Part shown: positions 18,942-26,680 of the stretch, in pieces
How positions within the stretch are numbered: position 1 is the first letter of the stretch
Layout: every line of letters begins with the position of its first letter
Source: Actinophytocola sp963825445
GTDB taxonomy: Bacteria > Actinomycetota > Actinomycetes > Mycobacteriales > Pseudonocardiaceae
Assembly (NCBI GenBank): GCA_963825445.1
Contig: CAWGTM010000006.1
Span: forward strand, 166,051 to 230,050
DNA: 64,000 bases
Direction: 5' to 3'
Position numbers and translations under genes: made by a program
The notes under the pieces: model-generated
Database searches by the model: none
Told to the model about the DNA's origin: nothing
What the model saw: only the letters and a program-made list of their open reading frames with translations

Positions 18942-19334
18942 TCAGGGGCTTGGGGGCTGCTGGTAGTACTGCTGGGGCCCGGGTGGGTGCGGCTGCTGCG
19001 GCATGGGGCCGGAGTGCGGCTGGTGGGCCGGCCGCGGCGCGGGCCGGTGGGCCTCAGGCTGAGCCGGGTGACGTTGCTTACGGACCATCCCGTTGAGGGC
19101 CGCCGCACCGGCCGCGGTCGCGACGCCGGCCAGCGCGATCCCGATGATGGCGCCACCTTGCGCCTCGTAGTTCTGGACAACCGGGCATTCGGCGTTGACT
19201 TCGCCGTCCTCGTTCACGAGGCACTGGCCGTCGGCGCCGCCATAGGTGTTCAGGCCGAACGTGAATGCCGTGATCGCGGTGCCGAGGGTGAAGAGCAGGA
19301 GTATCGCCTGGATCGCACGGACCACGATGACCAT
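18942..19334 (-). CDS. Two-helix membrane protein with Pro/Gln/His-rich tail
   Basis: 130 residues. Helix 1 is AIQAILLLFTLGTAITAFTFGL, followed by an outer loop with two Cys (GQCLVNEDGEVNAECPVV), then helix 2 (GAIIGIALAGVATAAGAAAL) and a low-complexity C-terminal tail rich in Pro, Gln and His. The loop may hold a disulphide. No family is recognised. It converges with the iron-box microprotein, the stops being one base apart, and diverges from the trpS leader. Confidence 0.7.
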   Translation of the reverse strand: MVIVVRAIQAILLLFTLGTAITAFTFGLNTYGGADGQCLVNEDGEVNAECPVVQNYEAQGGAIIGIALAGVATAAGAAALNGMVRKQRHPAQPEAHRPAPRPAHQPHSGPMPQQPHPPGPQQYYQQPPSP

Positions 19335-19369
19335 GGCCGTGAACGCTAGCAGCGGATAGGATGATCGGC

Positions 19370-19417
19370 ATGCGCATCGTCAACTCCATGTGGTGGGCCG
19401 CTCACCGGCGGCCATGA
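19370..19417 (+). CDS. Trp-rich leader peptide of trpS
   Basis: A 15-codon reading frame, MRIVNSMWWAAHRRP, with tandem Trp codons at 19391-19396. It sits in front of trpS and overlaps segment 1 of the attenuator. A TAGGAT hexamer at 19357-19362, seven bases before the ATG, could be the -10 box, in which case the leader mRNA would be nearly leaderless. The peptide itself probably has no function; ribosome stalling at the Trp pair senses charged tRNA-Trp. Confidence 0.85.
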   Translation: MRIVNSMWWAAHRRP

Positions 19418-19464
19418 CGTGATGCGTTGACCATCCAGGCCGCCCGCTCCGGGCGGCCTTTGTT
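19396..19464 (+). promoter_or_regulatory. Tryptophan-responsive transcription attenuator
   Basis: Four alternately complementary 6-mers are visible: GGCCGC (19396-19401), GCGGCC (19408-19413), GGCCGC (19438-19443) and GCGGCC (19453-19458). Segments 1:2 form a pause hairpin and 2:3 extends to a 7-bp antiterminator. Segments 3:4 extend to a perfect 9-bp terminator stem (19438-19446 with 19450-19458) followed by TTTGTTGT. A ribosome stalled at the Trp codons would cover segment 1 and favour 2:3, giving readthrough into trpS. Confidence 0.88.
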
Positions 19465-19499
19465 GTCTCGCGGGCGGGCTCACTTCCGAGGAGTTCCCG

Positions 19500-20477
19500 A
19501 TGACCCGCCTGTCCGGCATCACCCCGTCCGGCCCCGCCCACCTCGGCAACTACCTGGGTGCCATCCGGCGCTGGGTGCGCGAGGGGCAGCCGGGCGATCT
19601 CTACTTCGTGAGCGATCTCCATGGCATGACCACGCCGTACCACCCGCAGAAGCTGCGGGCTCGGTCACAGGAGTTCCTCGCCATGCTGATCGCCGCCGGC
19701 ATCGACCCGGAACGGGTCTTCGTGCAGTCGGATCTCCTGCCCCAACTGGGGGCGCTGACGTGGGTGCTGGAGTGCACGTGCTCCTACGGCGAGGCAGCGC
19801 GGATGACGCAGTTCAAGGAGAAGAGCGCGCGGCCGGTCGTCGAGGAGACCCCCGTCCGTCTCGGCCTGCTGACGTATCCCGTGCTGATGGCGGCGGACAT
19901 CCTGCTGCAGGACGCGGACGAGGTCCCGGTCGGCGAGGACCAGACCCAGCACGTGGAGCTGGCCCGGGCGTTGGCTCGGAGATTCAACAGCGCGTTCGGC
20001 GAGGCCTTCGTGGTCCCACGCGTGGTGACACCCCCGGCCGCCTCCCGCGTGCGCGACCTGGCCGACCCGACCCGCAAAATGGACAAGTCGGCTCGCGACG
20101 GGGTGGGCGTCCTGTACGTCATGGACGAGCCGGACTTGTTGCGCCGCAAGGTGAAGCGCGCGGTGACGGACAGCCTCGGAAAGCTCCGCTACCACCCGGA
20201 GTCACAGCCGGGCCTGGCGAACCTGCTGGAGATCATGGCCGCGTGTCAGGGAAAACCGGCGCGTGAGGTCGCCGACTCGTTCGGCTCTTACGGGGAGCTG
20301 AAGGAAGCGGTGGCGGAGGCGGTGGTGGAGGAACTGCGTCCGATACGGGCGCGCACCCGCGAACTGCTGGCCGACCCGGGGGAACTGGACCGCATCCGCC
20401 GCGCGGGCGCCGACCGCGCGAGAGAACGAAGCGCCCACCGCCTGGCAACGGTGTTGCGTCTGGCAGGCGTGGGCTGA
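19500..20477 (+). CDS. trpS: Tryptophanyl-tRNA synthetase
   Basis: A 325-residue class I synthetase that charges tRNA-Trp. The HIGH-type motif is PSGPAHLGNYLGA and the KMSKS-type motif is KMDKSARD. GAGGAG at 19488-19493 is the ribosome binding site. The gene lies directly behind a Trp leader peptide and attenuator, an arrangement known for an auxiliary, indolmycin-resistant TrpRS gene in Streptomyces. This copy may therefore be an inducible second enzyme; whether the genome has another trpS cannot be seen here. A strong terminator follows. Confidence 0.93.
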   Translation: MTRLSGITPSGPAHLGNYLGAIRRWVREGQPGDLYFVSDLHGMTTPYHPQKLRARSQEFLAMLIAAGIDPERVFVQSDLLPQLGALTWVLECTCSYGEAARMTQFKEKSARPVVEETPVRLGLLTYPVLMAADILLQDADEVPVGEDQTQHVELARALARRFNSAFGEAFVVPRVVTPPAASRVRDLADPTRKMDKSARDGVGVLYVMDEPDLLRRKVKRAVTDSLGKLRYHPESQPGLANLLEIMAACQGKPAREVADSFGSYGELKEAVAEAVVEELRPIRARTRELLADPGELDRIRRAGADRARERSAHRLATVLRLAGVG

Positions 20478-20487
20478 CTACCGTGTC

Positions 20488-20518
20488 GGCCGTTTCCGTG
20501 GCTCCCGCGGAAACGGCC
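20488..20518 (+). terminator. trpS terminator hairpin
   Basis: A perfect 11-bp stem, GGCCGTTTCCG (20488-20498) with CGGAAACGGCC (20508-20518), and a nine-base loop, begins ten bases after the trpS stop. There is no clear U-tract. Confidence 0.75.
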
Positions 20519-20554
20519 GGCCAGGTCCACCAAAACATGCCCGCGACGCCCGCG

Positions 20555-20675
20555 ATGCAGACCCCCGCCCATCCCAGGGGGCGGCCCTGTTCCAGTCTAT
20601 CGGCCCACACCCACGGGACCGGGGCGCGAAGATCCACAACGGGCGGGTTGTCCACAAGCGCGGCGGCTGTCCACA
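20555..20675 (+). repeat. Dispersed intergenic element, copy A
   Basis: This copy contains the GC stem region (ATGCAGACCCCCGCCCATCC onward), the constant 13-mer TCCAGTCTATCGG at 20591-20603, a DnaA-box-like TTGTCCACA at 20648-20656 and a second, CTGTCCACA, at 20667-20675. The same set occurs at 26570-26657, 40767-40870 (reverse) and 47643-47731. No 21-bp array accompanies this copy. Confidence 0.8.
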
Positions 20676-20683
20676 AGCCGGGG

Positions 20684-21073
20684 TCATTGGCGCAGCAGGG
20701 CTCGCAGGTGTGGTAGCAGCTCCTGGTCCGCCGGTAGCCATTCCACCGAATCCAGTTCCTCGGCCGTCAGCCACCGCAGCGCCTGGTGATCGTGTGGGTG
20801 CGGTTCCCCGGAGGCGGGATCCAGCTCCGCCGCGTAGATGCGTAGCACTTTCGAGCCGGGCAGAGCCACGTCCGGCCCCACCGGCGCACCGACCCGCACC
20901 GTCACCCCCAACTCCTCCACGCACTCCCGCCGCACGGCGTCCACATCGGACTCCCCAGGCTCCACCCGCCCCCCGGGCAACTCCCACAGCCCCGCCACCG
21001 AGGCCGGATACGCCCGTTGCTGGGCAAGCAAAGCCCGCCCCCGAACGATCGCCGTCCCCACGATCACCGTCAT
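20684..21073 (-). CDS. NUDIX hydrolase, MutT-like
   Basis: A 129-residue pyrophosphohydrolase. The Nudix box is visible as GRVEPGESDVDAVRRECVEELGV, preceded by GLWELPGG. The size and simple domain fit 8-oxo-dGTP diphosphatase (MutT type) that sanitises the nucleotide pool, but other NUDIX substrates are possible. ATG 21073 overlaps the stop of the histidine kinase gene as ATGA, so it is the last gene of a three-gene unit with the two-component system. That coupling is unusual and may reflect a stress-response theme. Confidence 0.88.
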   Translation of the reverse strand: MTVIVGTAIVRGRALLAQQRAYPASVAGLWELPGGRVEPGESDVDAVRRECVEELGVTVRVGAPVGPDVALPGSKVLRIYAAELDPASGEPHPHDHQALRWLTAEELDSVEWLPADQELLPHLRALLRQ

Positions 21074-22420
21074 GTGGACAGTGTCCGCCACCGCACCTGG
21101 AACCGGGCGCCACCCTCCGGCGACTCGGTCACCCGCACCGCACCGCCGCGCCGGCGCACCACCTCGGCCACCAGCGCCAACCCCAGACCGGACCCGCCCG
21201 AATCCCGCGACCGGTCGTCCTGCACGCGGTAGAACCGGTCGAAGACCCGTTCTCGATGTTCCAATGCGATCCCGTGCCCGTCGTCGTCCACCACCAGCCA
21301 CACGGCCGACGCGCGCTGCAGCACCGACACCGTCACCAGCGCACGAGCATGGCGGATCGCGTTGCGCAGCAGGTTGTTCAGCACCAGGTCGACCTCGGCG
21401 GGCGCGGCGAGCACCCAGCACGCCCCGGTCGGCGTGTGCGTGTTGACCACCGGCCGCTCCGCGGGAAGCCGGGCCACCGCGTCATGGGTCGCCGTCACGA
21501 CGTCGACCGGCGCCACGGCGGGCCACTCACCCGCGTCGGAGCGGGCGAGCGCCAGCAGGCCATCCACCAAAGTGGACAGACGTTCCGACTCGTGCACGAC
21601 GTCGGCCAGCACCTCCTGCGCCAGCTCCGGATCGGGGTTGGCCACCGCCACCTCGGCCTGTACCCGGATCGACGCCACCGGCGACCGCAGCTCGTGTGCC
21701 GCGTCCCCGGTGAACCGCCGCAGCCGCTGGGTCGCGTCGTCGCGCCTGGCCAGCAGTCCGTTCAACGCGGCCGCCAGCGACCGCAGCTCGTCGTGGCCGC
21801 CGGGCAACGGAAGTCGCCGGCCCGGGGGCAGGCCGGTGGCCGCCGCACGCATCCGTTCGACCGGACGCAGCGACGAGCGCACGGAGAACCACGTCGCCGT
21901 CGCGGCCGCGGCCGCACCGAGCAGCGCCGCCGCGATCAGCCACTTCAGCGACCGGTCCTGCATCACGTGGTAGCCCGTGAGGATCGTGCCGACCACCACC
22001 AGCCGCTGCGCGCCGTCCGGCGCGGTGGTCACGGTTCCCAGCCACCGTCGCGGCGGCTCCTCCGACAGCTGCAGCACCGGCGTCCCGGCCTTCAACACCC
22101 GCAGGTCAGCGGGCGACAGCGGTACCGTGCCGCGGTCGTCCAACGGCTCCCCGGCCGTGTTCAGCACGCGGGCCTGGATGCCGACCGGGTTGTCGGGCGG
22201 CGTGTTACCCGCCCGGACGTCGGCCAGCGTCGAATCGAGGATCGGAACCCAGCTCGGCATCGGCCGACGACACCTGCAACGGCCCGATCAGCCGGCTCGT
22301 CTGCACGGCCAGGATCAACAGCACCACGAGCGTCGCCACGGTGGCCACCGCCGTGATCCGGAACCGGACGGTGCGGCGCGGCCACACCCGCCCGACCACC
22401 CGTCCGAACAGTCCGCTCAC
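21070..22420 (-). pseudogene. Sensor histidine kinase, one frameshift
   Basis: A membrane histidine kinase split between two frames. The first frame (GTG 22420 to about 22250) encodes the N-terminus with helix 1 (ITAVATVATLVVLLILAVQ). From about 22250 a second frame continues through a sensor region, helix 2 (LKWLIAAALLGAAAAATATW), a HAMP-like linker, the dimerisation box DAAHELRSPVASIRVQ with the phospho-His, and the ATPase N box NLLRNAIRHA and G boxes DDDGHGIA and SGLGLAL. One extra base near 22245-22252 explains the break. Because neighbours are intact and overlap it by four bases on both sides, a sequencing or assembly error is more likely than decay. Confidence 0.85.
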
Positions 22421-23142
22421 CTGTGCCGGCCGGGCGGTCCCGGCTCGAGTACGGCGTCCAGTTCGCTGCTGGACGCCACATAGCCATGACCACGCACGGT
22501 GCGCACGATGCCACCAGCGCCGGCCGCGTCCAACTTCTTCCGCAGATAGCCGACGTACACTTCGACCGCGTTGCGGGTGGCCGCCAGTTCGTCACCCCAC
22601 ACGGTCCGCAGCAGCTCGTCCTTCGTCACCACGGCACCCGCGCGGCTGACCAGCACCTCGAGCACCGCGAACTCACGCGGCGACAGCGACACCGACTCCC
22701 CGGCGAACCGCACCTCCCGCATGGCCCGGTCGATCACCAGCTCGCCGACCCGCAGCCGCCGCTCGGCACCGTCGGCCGCCCCGCGCCGCAGCACGGCACG
22801 CACCTGCGCGACCAGCACCACGAACGAGAACGGTTTCACCAGGTAACCGTCGGCGCCGAGGTCGAGCCCGTCGGCCTGGTCGACCTCGCCGTCCTTGGCC
22901 GACACCAGCAGCACCGGAGTGGTCACGCCCTCGGCACGCAACGCCTGCAGCACCCGGTATCCGGAGAGCCCCGGCAGCATGATGTCCAGAAGGATCACGT
23001 CGAACGCCCCGGTCCTGGCGATGTCCAGCGCGCTCGGCCCGTCGGCCGCGACCACGACCTCCATGCCCTCGGCCCCCAGCCCGCGCTGCAACGCCCTACG
23101 CACCCCGAGTTCGTCGTCAACCACCAGTACGCGCGGTTTCAT
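22417..23142 (-). CDS. OmpR-family response regulator
   Basis: 241 residues from ATG 23142 (MKPRVLVVDDELGVRRAL). The receiver domain has the acidic pair DDE, the phospho-acceptor Asp in DVILLDIMLPG and the Lys in LVKPFSF. The C-terminal winged helix (LSPREFAVLEVLVSRAGAVV, AVEVYVGYLRKKL, VRTVRGHGYV) binds DNA. It overlaps the histidine kinase start as GTGA, and together they form the pair. The divergent promoter region carries four TCTCAG boxes in two 11-bp-spaced pairs, the expected layout for tandem binding by this family; control of itself and of the LolA-like/ABC operon is inferred. Confidence 0.93.
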   Translation of the reverse strand: MKPRVLVVDDELGVRRALQRGLGAEGMEVVVAADGPSALDIARTGAFDVILLDIMLPGLSGYRVLQALRAEGVTTPVLLVSAKDGEVDQADGLDLGADGYLVKPFSFVVLVAQVRAVLRRGAADGAERRLRVGELVIDRAMREVRFAGESVSLSPREFAVLEVLVSRAGAVVTKDELLRTVWGDELAATRNAVEVYVGYLRKKLDAAGAGGIVRTVRGHGYVASSSELDAVLEPGPPGRHR

Positions 23143-23183
23143 GCGCCAAGCATGCCGTCTCCTGGCCATTCCGGCCGCAGACA

Positions 23184-23229
23184 TCTCAGTGGTCTCTCAG
23201 GATCGACGTCACTCTCAGCGTCATCTCAG
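23184..23229. promoter_or_regulatory. Four TCTCAG boxes, probable response-regulator sites
   Basis: TCTCAG occurs at 23184, 23195, 23213 and 23224. The two pairs are each spaced by 11 bp, about one helical turn, and the pairs start 29 bp apart. Direct repeats at this spacing are how OmpR-family dimers bind. The boxes lie in the 148-bp gap between the divergent response regulator and LolA-like genes. Confidence 0.7.
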
Positions 23230-23290
23230 TAGCGATGCGGCAACCTCACTGTTACGAGAACATCGTGAGCCAGGAATTTGAGGGGTGCGC

Positions 23291-24370
23291 ATGAACACGA
23301 GGAGGACCGCACTGTCGTTCGCGGCAGTGGGCACGGTGGCGGGGGTGGCCGGGTTGGTCGTGCTCGCGGCACCAGCAGGCGCAGGGGAGGCGCCGCCGGC
23401 GTTGCCGCAGATCAGCGCGGAGGAACTGGTTCAGTCGGTGCTCACCACCGACCACGTTCCCGCGCTCGCCGGATCGGTGGGGCTGGAGAACAACCTCGGC
23501 CTGCCGATCCCCGGCCTGCCGGGAAGCGCCGGCCAGGACGACGGCATTCGCGTCTACTCCGACGGTGAGGGCCGGGGGCGGCTCTCGCTGGCCGGCCGCG
23601 ACGGCGAGACCACGATCGTCGACGACGGCACCACCGTCTGGACGTGGAACTCGGAGAACAAGGACGTGCGCAAGGTGACGCACGACCAGGTGGGCGGCGA
23701 GCAGAAGCCGTTCGAGGGCCAGCTTGCCGACCCGGCCACGGCCGCGAAGGACCTGGTCACGGCCATGCAGGCGGAGAGCACGGTGACCGTCGACGGCACC
23801 GCGCGAGTGGCCGACCGGCCCGTCTACCAGCTGGTGCTCACCCCGAAGCCGTCCGAGCGGACCCTGCTGCGCGAGATCCGCGTGTCGGTCGACTCGGAAC
23901 TGCGGCTGCCGCTGCAGCTCGAGGTGCTGGCCAACGGCCAGTCCGACCCGGCGCTGAAGATCGGCTTCACGGAGTTCGACGCCGGTGCCCAGGACCCGGG
24001 CCTGTTCCAGTTCACGCCGCCCGCGGGCGCCACGGTCACCGAACACGAGGCCGACGAGCCGATCCAGGGCCGCTCGGCCGACGACTGGATGTCCGAGGCC
24101 GACCTCGAGGTTGTCGGCAGCGGCTGGGACACGGTGCTCACCGGTCAGATCCCGGCCGACGCCCTCACCATGGGTGGCGACCAGAGCGGTCGCGGCGAGG
24201 ACCAGGACGTGCTCGAACTGCTCGGCACGTTCGGCAAGGAGGTCAACGGTGACTTCGGCTCCGGCTACGTGATCAGCACGAGCGTCGGAACGGCACTGGT
24301 GACCGAGGACGGCCGAGTCGCCATCGGCGCGGTTCCCGAGCAGGTTGTGACGGAAGCACTCTCCGAGTGA
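23291..24370 (+). CDS. Secreted LolA/DUF2092-like protein
   Basis: 359 residues from ATG 23291, with GAGGGG six bases upstream. A signal peptide (LSFAAVGTVAGVAGLVVLAAPAGAGEA) leads to a domain resembling the LolA/RseB fold (SLAGRDGETTIVDDGTTVWTWNSENKDVRKV, then RPVYQLVLTPKPSERTLLREIRVSVDSELRLPLQLEVL). Such proteins in actinobacteria bind hydrophobic ligands or sense the envelope; the exact role is unknown. The stop overlaps the next ATPase gene as GTGA, and the gene diverges from the two-component system, so the three genes probably form its output operon. Confidence 0.78.
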   Translation: MNTRRTALSFAAVGTVAGVAGLVVLAAPAGAGEAPPALPQISAEELVQSVLTTDHVPALAGSVGLENNLGLPIPGLPGSAGQDDGIRVYSDGEGRGRLSLAGRDGETTIVDDGTTVWTWNSENKDVRKVTHDQVGGEQKPFEGQLADPATAAKDLVTAMQAESTVTVDGTARVADRPVYQLVLTPKPSERTLLREIRVSVDSELRLPLQLEVLANGQSDPALKIGFTEFDAGAQDPGLFQFTPPAGATVTEHEADEPIQGRSADDWMSEADLEVVGSGWDTVLTGQIPADALTMGGDQSGRGEDQDVLELLGTFGKEVNGDFGSGYVISTSVGTALVTEDGRVAIGAVPEQVVTEALSE

Positions 24371-25404
24371 CTACCGTTGGCGACATGGTGATCGAGGAGG
24401 AGGCCCCCGCGGCACGCGCCGCGGGGGCCCCCGCCCAGTTGGCGGCGCGTACCCGGAACCTGCGCAAGGTCTACGGCAAGACGGTGGCCGTGGACCACGT
24501 GGATCTCGAGGTGCCCGTGGGGTCGGTGCTGGGCATGCTCGGCCCGAACGGGTCCGGCAAGACCACCACCATCCGCATGCTGCTCGGTCTCGTGTTGCCG
24601 ACCGCGGGTTCGGTCGAGCTGCTCGGCCACCGCATGCCCGAGGGTGCCGGCTACGCGTTGCCCGAGGTGGGCGCGCTGGTCGAGGGCCCCGGATTTCACC
24701 CGTTCCTGTCCGGCCGGGACAACCTGCTGCGCAACGCCGCGGCCGAACCCCGGCTGGCCAGCAAGGACATTCCCCGCGCGGTCGGTGCGGCGCTCGAGCG
24801 GGTCGGCCTGTCGGCCGCCGCCAACCGCCGCTACAAGGGTTACTCGCTCGGCATGAAGCAGCGGCTCGGGCTGGCGTCCGCGCTGCTCATCCCGCGGCGC
24901 CTGGTGGTGCTCGACGAGCCGACCAACGGCCTCGACCCGGCCGGCACCCGCGAGGTGCGCGCCGTGATCGCCGACCTGCACGCCGCCGGCACGACCGTGC
25001 TCGTGTCGTCGCACCTGCTGGCCGAGGTGGAGGCCACCTGCACCCACGTGGCCGTGTTGCACCAGGGTTCCGTGGTGGCGCAGGGCGAGCTGACGGAGTT
25101 GCTGGAGGCCGGCAACGTCGGTCTGCTGGTGACCACCCCGGACGCCACGGTGGCGGTCGACGCCCTGCGGGACAACAGGATTCCCGCCCGCGAGGTGCCC
25201 GACGGGGTGCAGGTGGAGCTGACGGCCACCACGGCGCCCGAGGTCGTGGCCACGCTCGTGCGGGCCGACGTGGCGGTGCACGAGGTGCGCCGCCAGCGGA
25301 CCGGCCTGGAGGAACTGTTCGCACGACTCACGGAGTCCGGCACCACCGGTCCCCGACTGTCCGAAGTGGACGAACTGGACTTCGAGCAGGAGGACGCGCG
25401 ATGA
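24367..25404 (+). CDS. ABC transporter ATP-binding protein, exporter type
   Basis: 345 residues. Walker A is GPNGSGKTTTIRMLLG, the signature is YSLGMKQRLGLAS and Walker B is RLVVLDEPTNGLDP. The C-terminal 100 residues form the extra domain usual in CcmA/DrrA-type export ATPases. GTG 24367 overlaps the LolA-like gene stop and the gene's own stop overlaps the permease start. The substrate is unknown; drug, peptide or lipid export or an immunity function would fit the partnership with a two-component system. Confidence 0.93.
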   Translation: MTTVGDMVIEEEAPAARAAGAPAQLAARTRNLRKVYGKTVAVDHVDLEVPVGSVLGMLGPNGSGKTTTIRMLLGLVLPTAGSVELLGHRMPEGAGYALPEVGALVEGPGFHPFLSGRDNLLRNAAAEPRLASKDIPRAVGAALERVGLSAAANRRYKGYSLGMKQRLGLASALLIPRRLVVLDEPTNGLDPAGTREVRAVIADLHAAGTTVLVSSHLLAEVEATCTHVAVLHQGSVVAQGELTELLEAGNVGLLVTTPDATVAVDALRDNRIPAREVPDGVQVELTATTAPEVVATLVRADVAVHEVRRQRTGLEELFARLTESGTTGPRLSEVDELDFEQEDAR

Positions 25405-26270
25405 CCACCCTGGCCGACGCGCCGATCCTGGCGGAGCAGCGTACGAAGGCCCCGATCGGCCGTCTCCTGCGCTCGGAACTGCGGTTCATGATCCGCCGCC
25501 CACGCACTCTCGTGGCGCTCGCCCTGCTCGCGCTGACGCCGATCGTGGCGGGCATCGGCATCTCGGTGGCGTCGTCGACCGCGGCCAACAACCCCGACCA
25601 GTCGATCGAGGGTCTGGCGGCCATCGTCGACGGCAACGGGATGATCCTGCCGGTCTTCGTGCTGTTGCTGGCGCTGGCCATGTTGCTGCCGCTGATGGGC
25701 GCCATGTGGTCGGCGGACGCGATCGCGGGCGAGTCGGCGTCGGGCGGCCTGCGTGGTCTGCTGCTGGCGCCGGTGAGCCGGGCAAGGCTGCTGGCCGTGA
25801 AGGCCTTCGGCGTGGCGGTGCTGTCACTGCTGGCGGTGATCGTGATCGCGGTGGTGGGCGTCCTCGCGGGCGTGACCATCCTGGGCGGCGGCGACATGCT
25901 CACCATGTCGGGCAACGTGCTGCCGTTCGGTTCCGCCCTGGGCCGGATAGCCCTGCTGGTGGTGCTGGTGACCGTGCAGGTGTGGGCGGTGGCGGCCGTG
26001 GCTCTGGCCATCTCCGCGTCGACCGATCACCCGCTGGTGGTGCTGGCCACCACGCTCGGCGGGATCATCATGTTCACGGTGCTGGGCCGAATCTCGTCAC
26101 TGGACTGGCTGCACCCGGTGCTGCTGACCCAGGGCTGGGAGAGCCTGGGCGACGTGGTCCGCGACCCGATGCCCACGGACGGCATGACGGAGAGCGTCCT
26201 GCGTGCGGCGTGCTACATCGTGATCGGCTACTCACTGGCCCTGGCCCGCATGGTCACCCGCGACGGCTGA
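25401..26270 (+). CDS. ABC transporter permease (ABC-2 type)
   Basis: A 289-residue integral membrane protein with six predicted helices, for example TLVALALLALTPIVAGIGIS, MILPVFVLLLALAMLLPLMG and AFGVAVLSLLAVIVIAVVGVLAG. The region WSADAIAGESASGGLRGLLLAPVSRARLL is typical of ABC-2 permeases. It overlaps the ATPase gene by four bases and ends the operon; an intergenic stretch with repeats follows. Confidence 0.9.
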   Translation: MTTLADAPILAEQRTKAPIGRLLRSELRFMIRRPRTLVALALLALTPIVAGIGISVASSTAANNPDQSIEGLAAIVDGNGMILPVFVLLLALAMLLPLMGAMWSADAIAGESASGGLRGLLLAPVSRARLLAVKAFGVAVLSLLAVIVIAVVGVLAGVTILGGGDMLTMSGNVLPFGSALGRIALLVVLVTVQVWAVAAVALAISASTDHPLVVLATTLGGIIMFTVLGRISSLDWLHPVLLTQGWESLGDVVRDPMPTDGMTESVLRAACYIVIGYSLALARMVTRDG

Positions 26271-26300
26271 CCCCTCACGGCGGCCCGACGGCCCCCCAAC

Positions 26301-26403
26301 CGCGAGATCGCGGTTCCCGCACGCGAGATCGCGGTTCTGGCACGCGAGTCGCGGTTCCCGCACCCGAGTTGGCGGCTCTGGCATGCGAGATCCTGGTTCC
26401 GCA
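26301..26403 (+). repeat. Five-unit tandem array of 21-bp palindromic repeat
   Basis: Units begin at 26301, 26322, 26343, 26363 and 26384, of 21, 21, 20, 21 and 20 bases. The consensus start CGCGAGATCGCG is an inverted repeat, followed by GTTCCCGCA or GTTCTGGCA. Copies drift toward the downstream end. The two 20-base units break any continuous coding frame. Together with the element copy at 26570-26657 this fills the 410-base gap 26271-26680. Confidence 0.85.
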
Positions 26404-26569
26404 GGTGGGATGTGGTCGGGTTCGGGCCAGCCTGACGGCCCTACACGGGGCGAACTCGCGTACTTGATCAAGCCAGGCACTCGAGCCGTCCGGGCAAGTG
26501 TCAAGCAGTCCTGCGCGGATCCACGCCTCACCAGCCGAAACCGACTTTGACGGCGCCCCCTACTGTCAC

Positions 26570-26657
26570 GCAGCCCCCACCCACTCCGGGGGGCGGCCCC
26601 GAGTCCAGTCTATCGGCGGGTACCGACAGGGGCCGTGCTGAGCGGGAGTTGTCCACA
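26570..26657 (+). repeat. Dispersed intergenic element, copy B
   Basis: GC stem (GCAGCCCCCACCCACTCCGG onward), TCCAGTCTATCGG at 26604-26616 and TTGTCCACA at 26649-26657. About 157 bases before the 13-mer lies GGGGCGAACTCGCGTAC (26447 on), which is matched by GGGTGAACTCGCGTGC at the same distance in copy D. The element ends 23 bases from the thiQ stop. Confidence 0.82.
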
Positions 26658-26680
26658 GGCTGGAGGGCGCCAATGGTGGG

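Noticed and set aside
20555..20675. Chromosomal replication origin, because of DnaA-like boxes
   Set aside because: Only two boxes here, no AT-rich region, and no dnaA, dnaN or gyrase genes nearby.
26301..26403. CRISPR array
   Set aside because: The units are contiguous, 20-21 bp, without variable spacers, and no cas genes are present.
26232..26531. A 99-codon minus-strand frame with repeated CGNRDLA-like peptides
   Set aside because: It is the translation of the 21-bp repeat array; 20-base units break the period, there is no ribosome site and the rest of the frame has no family.
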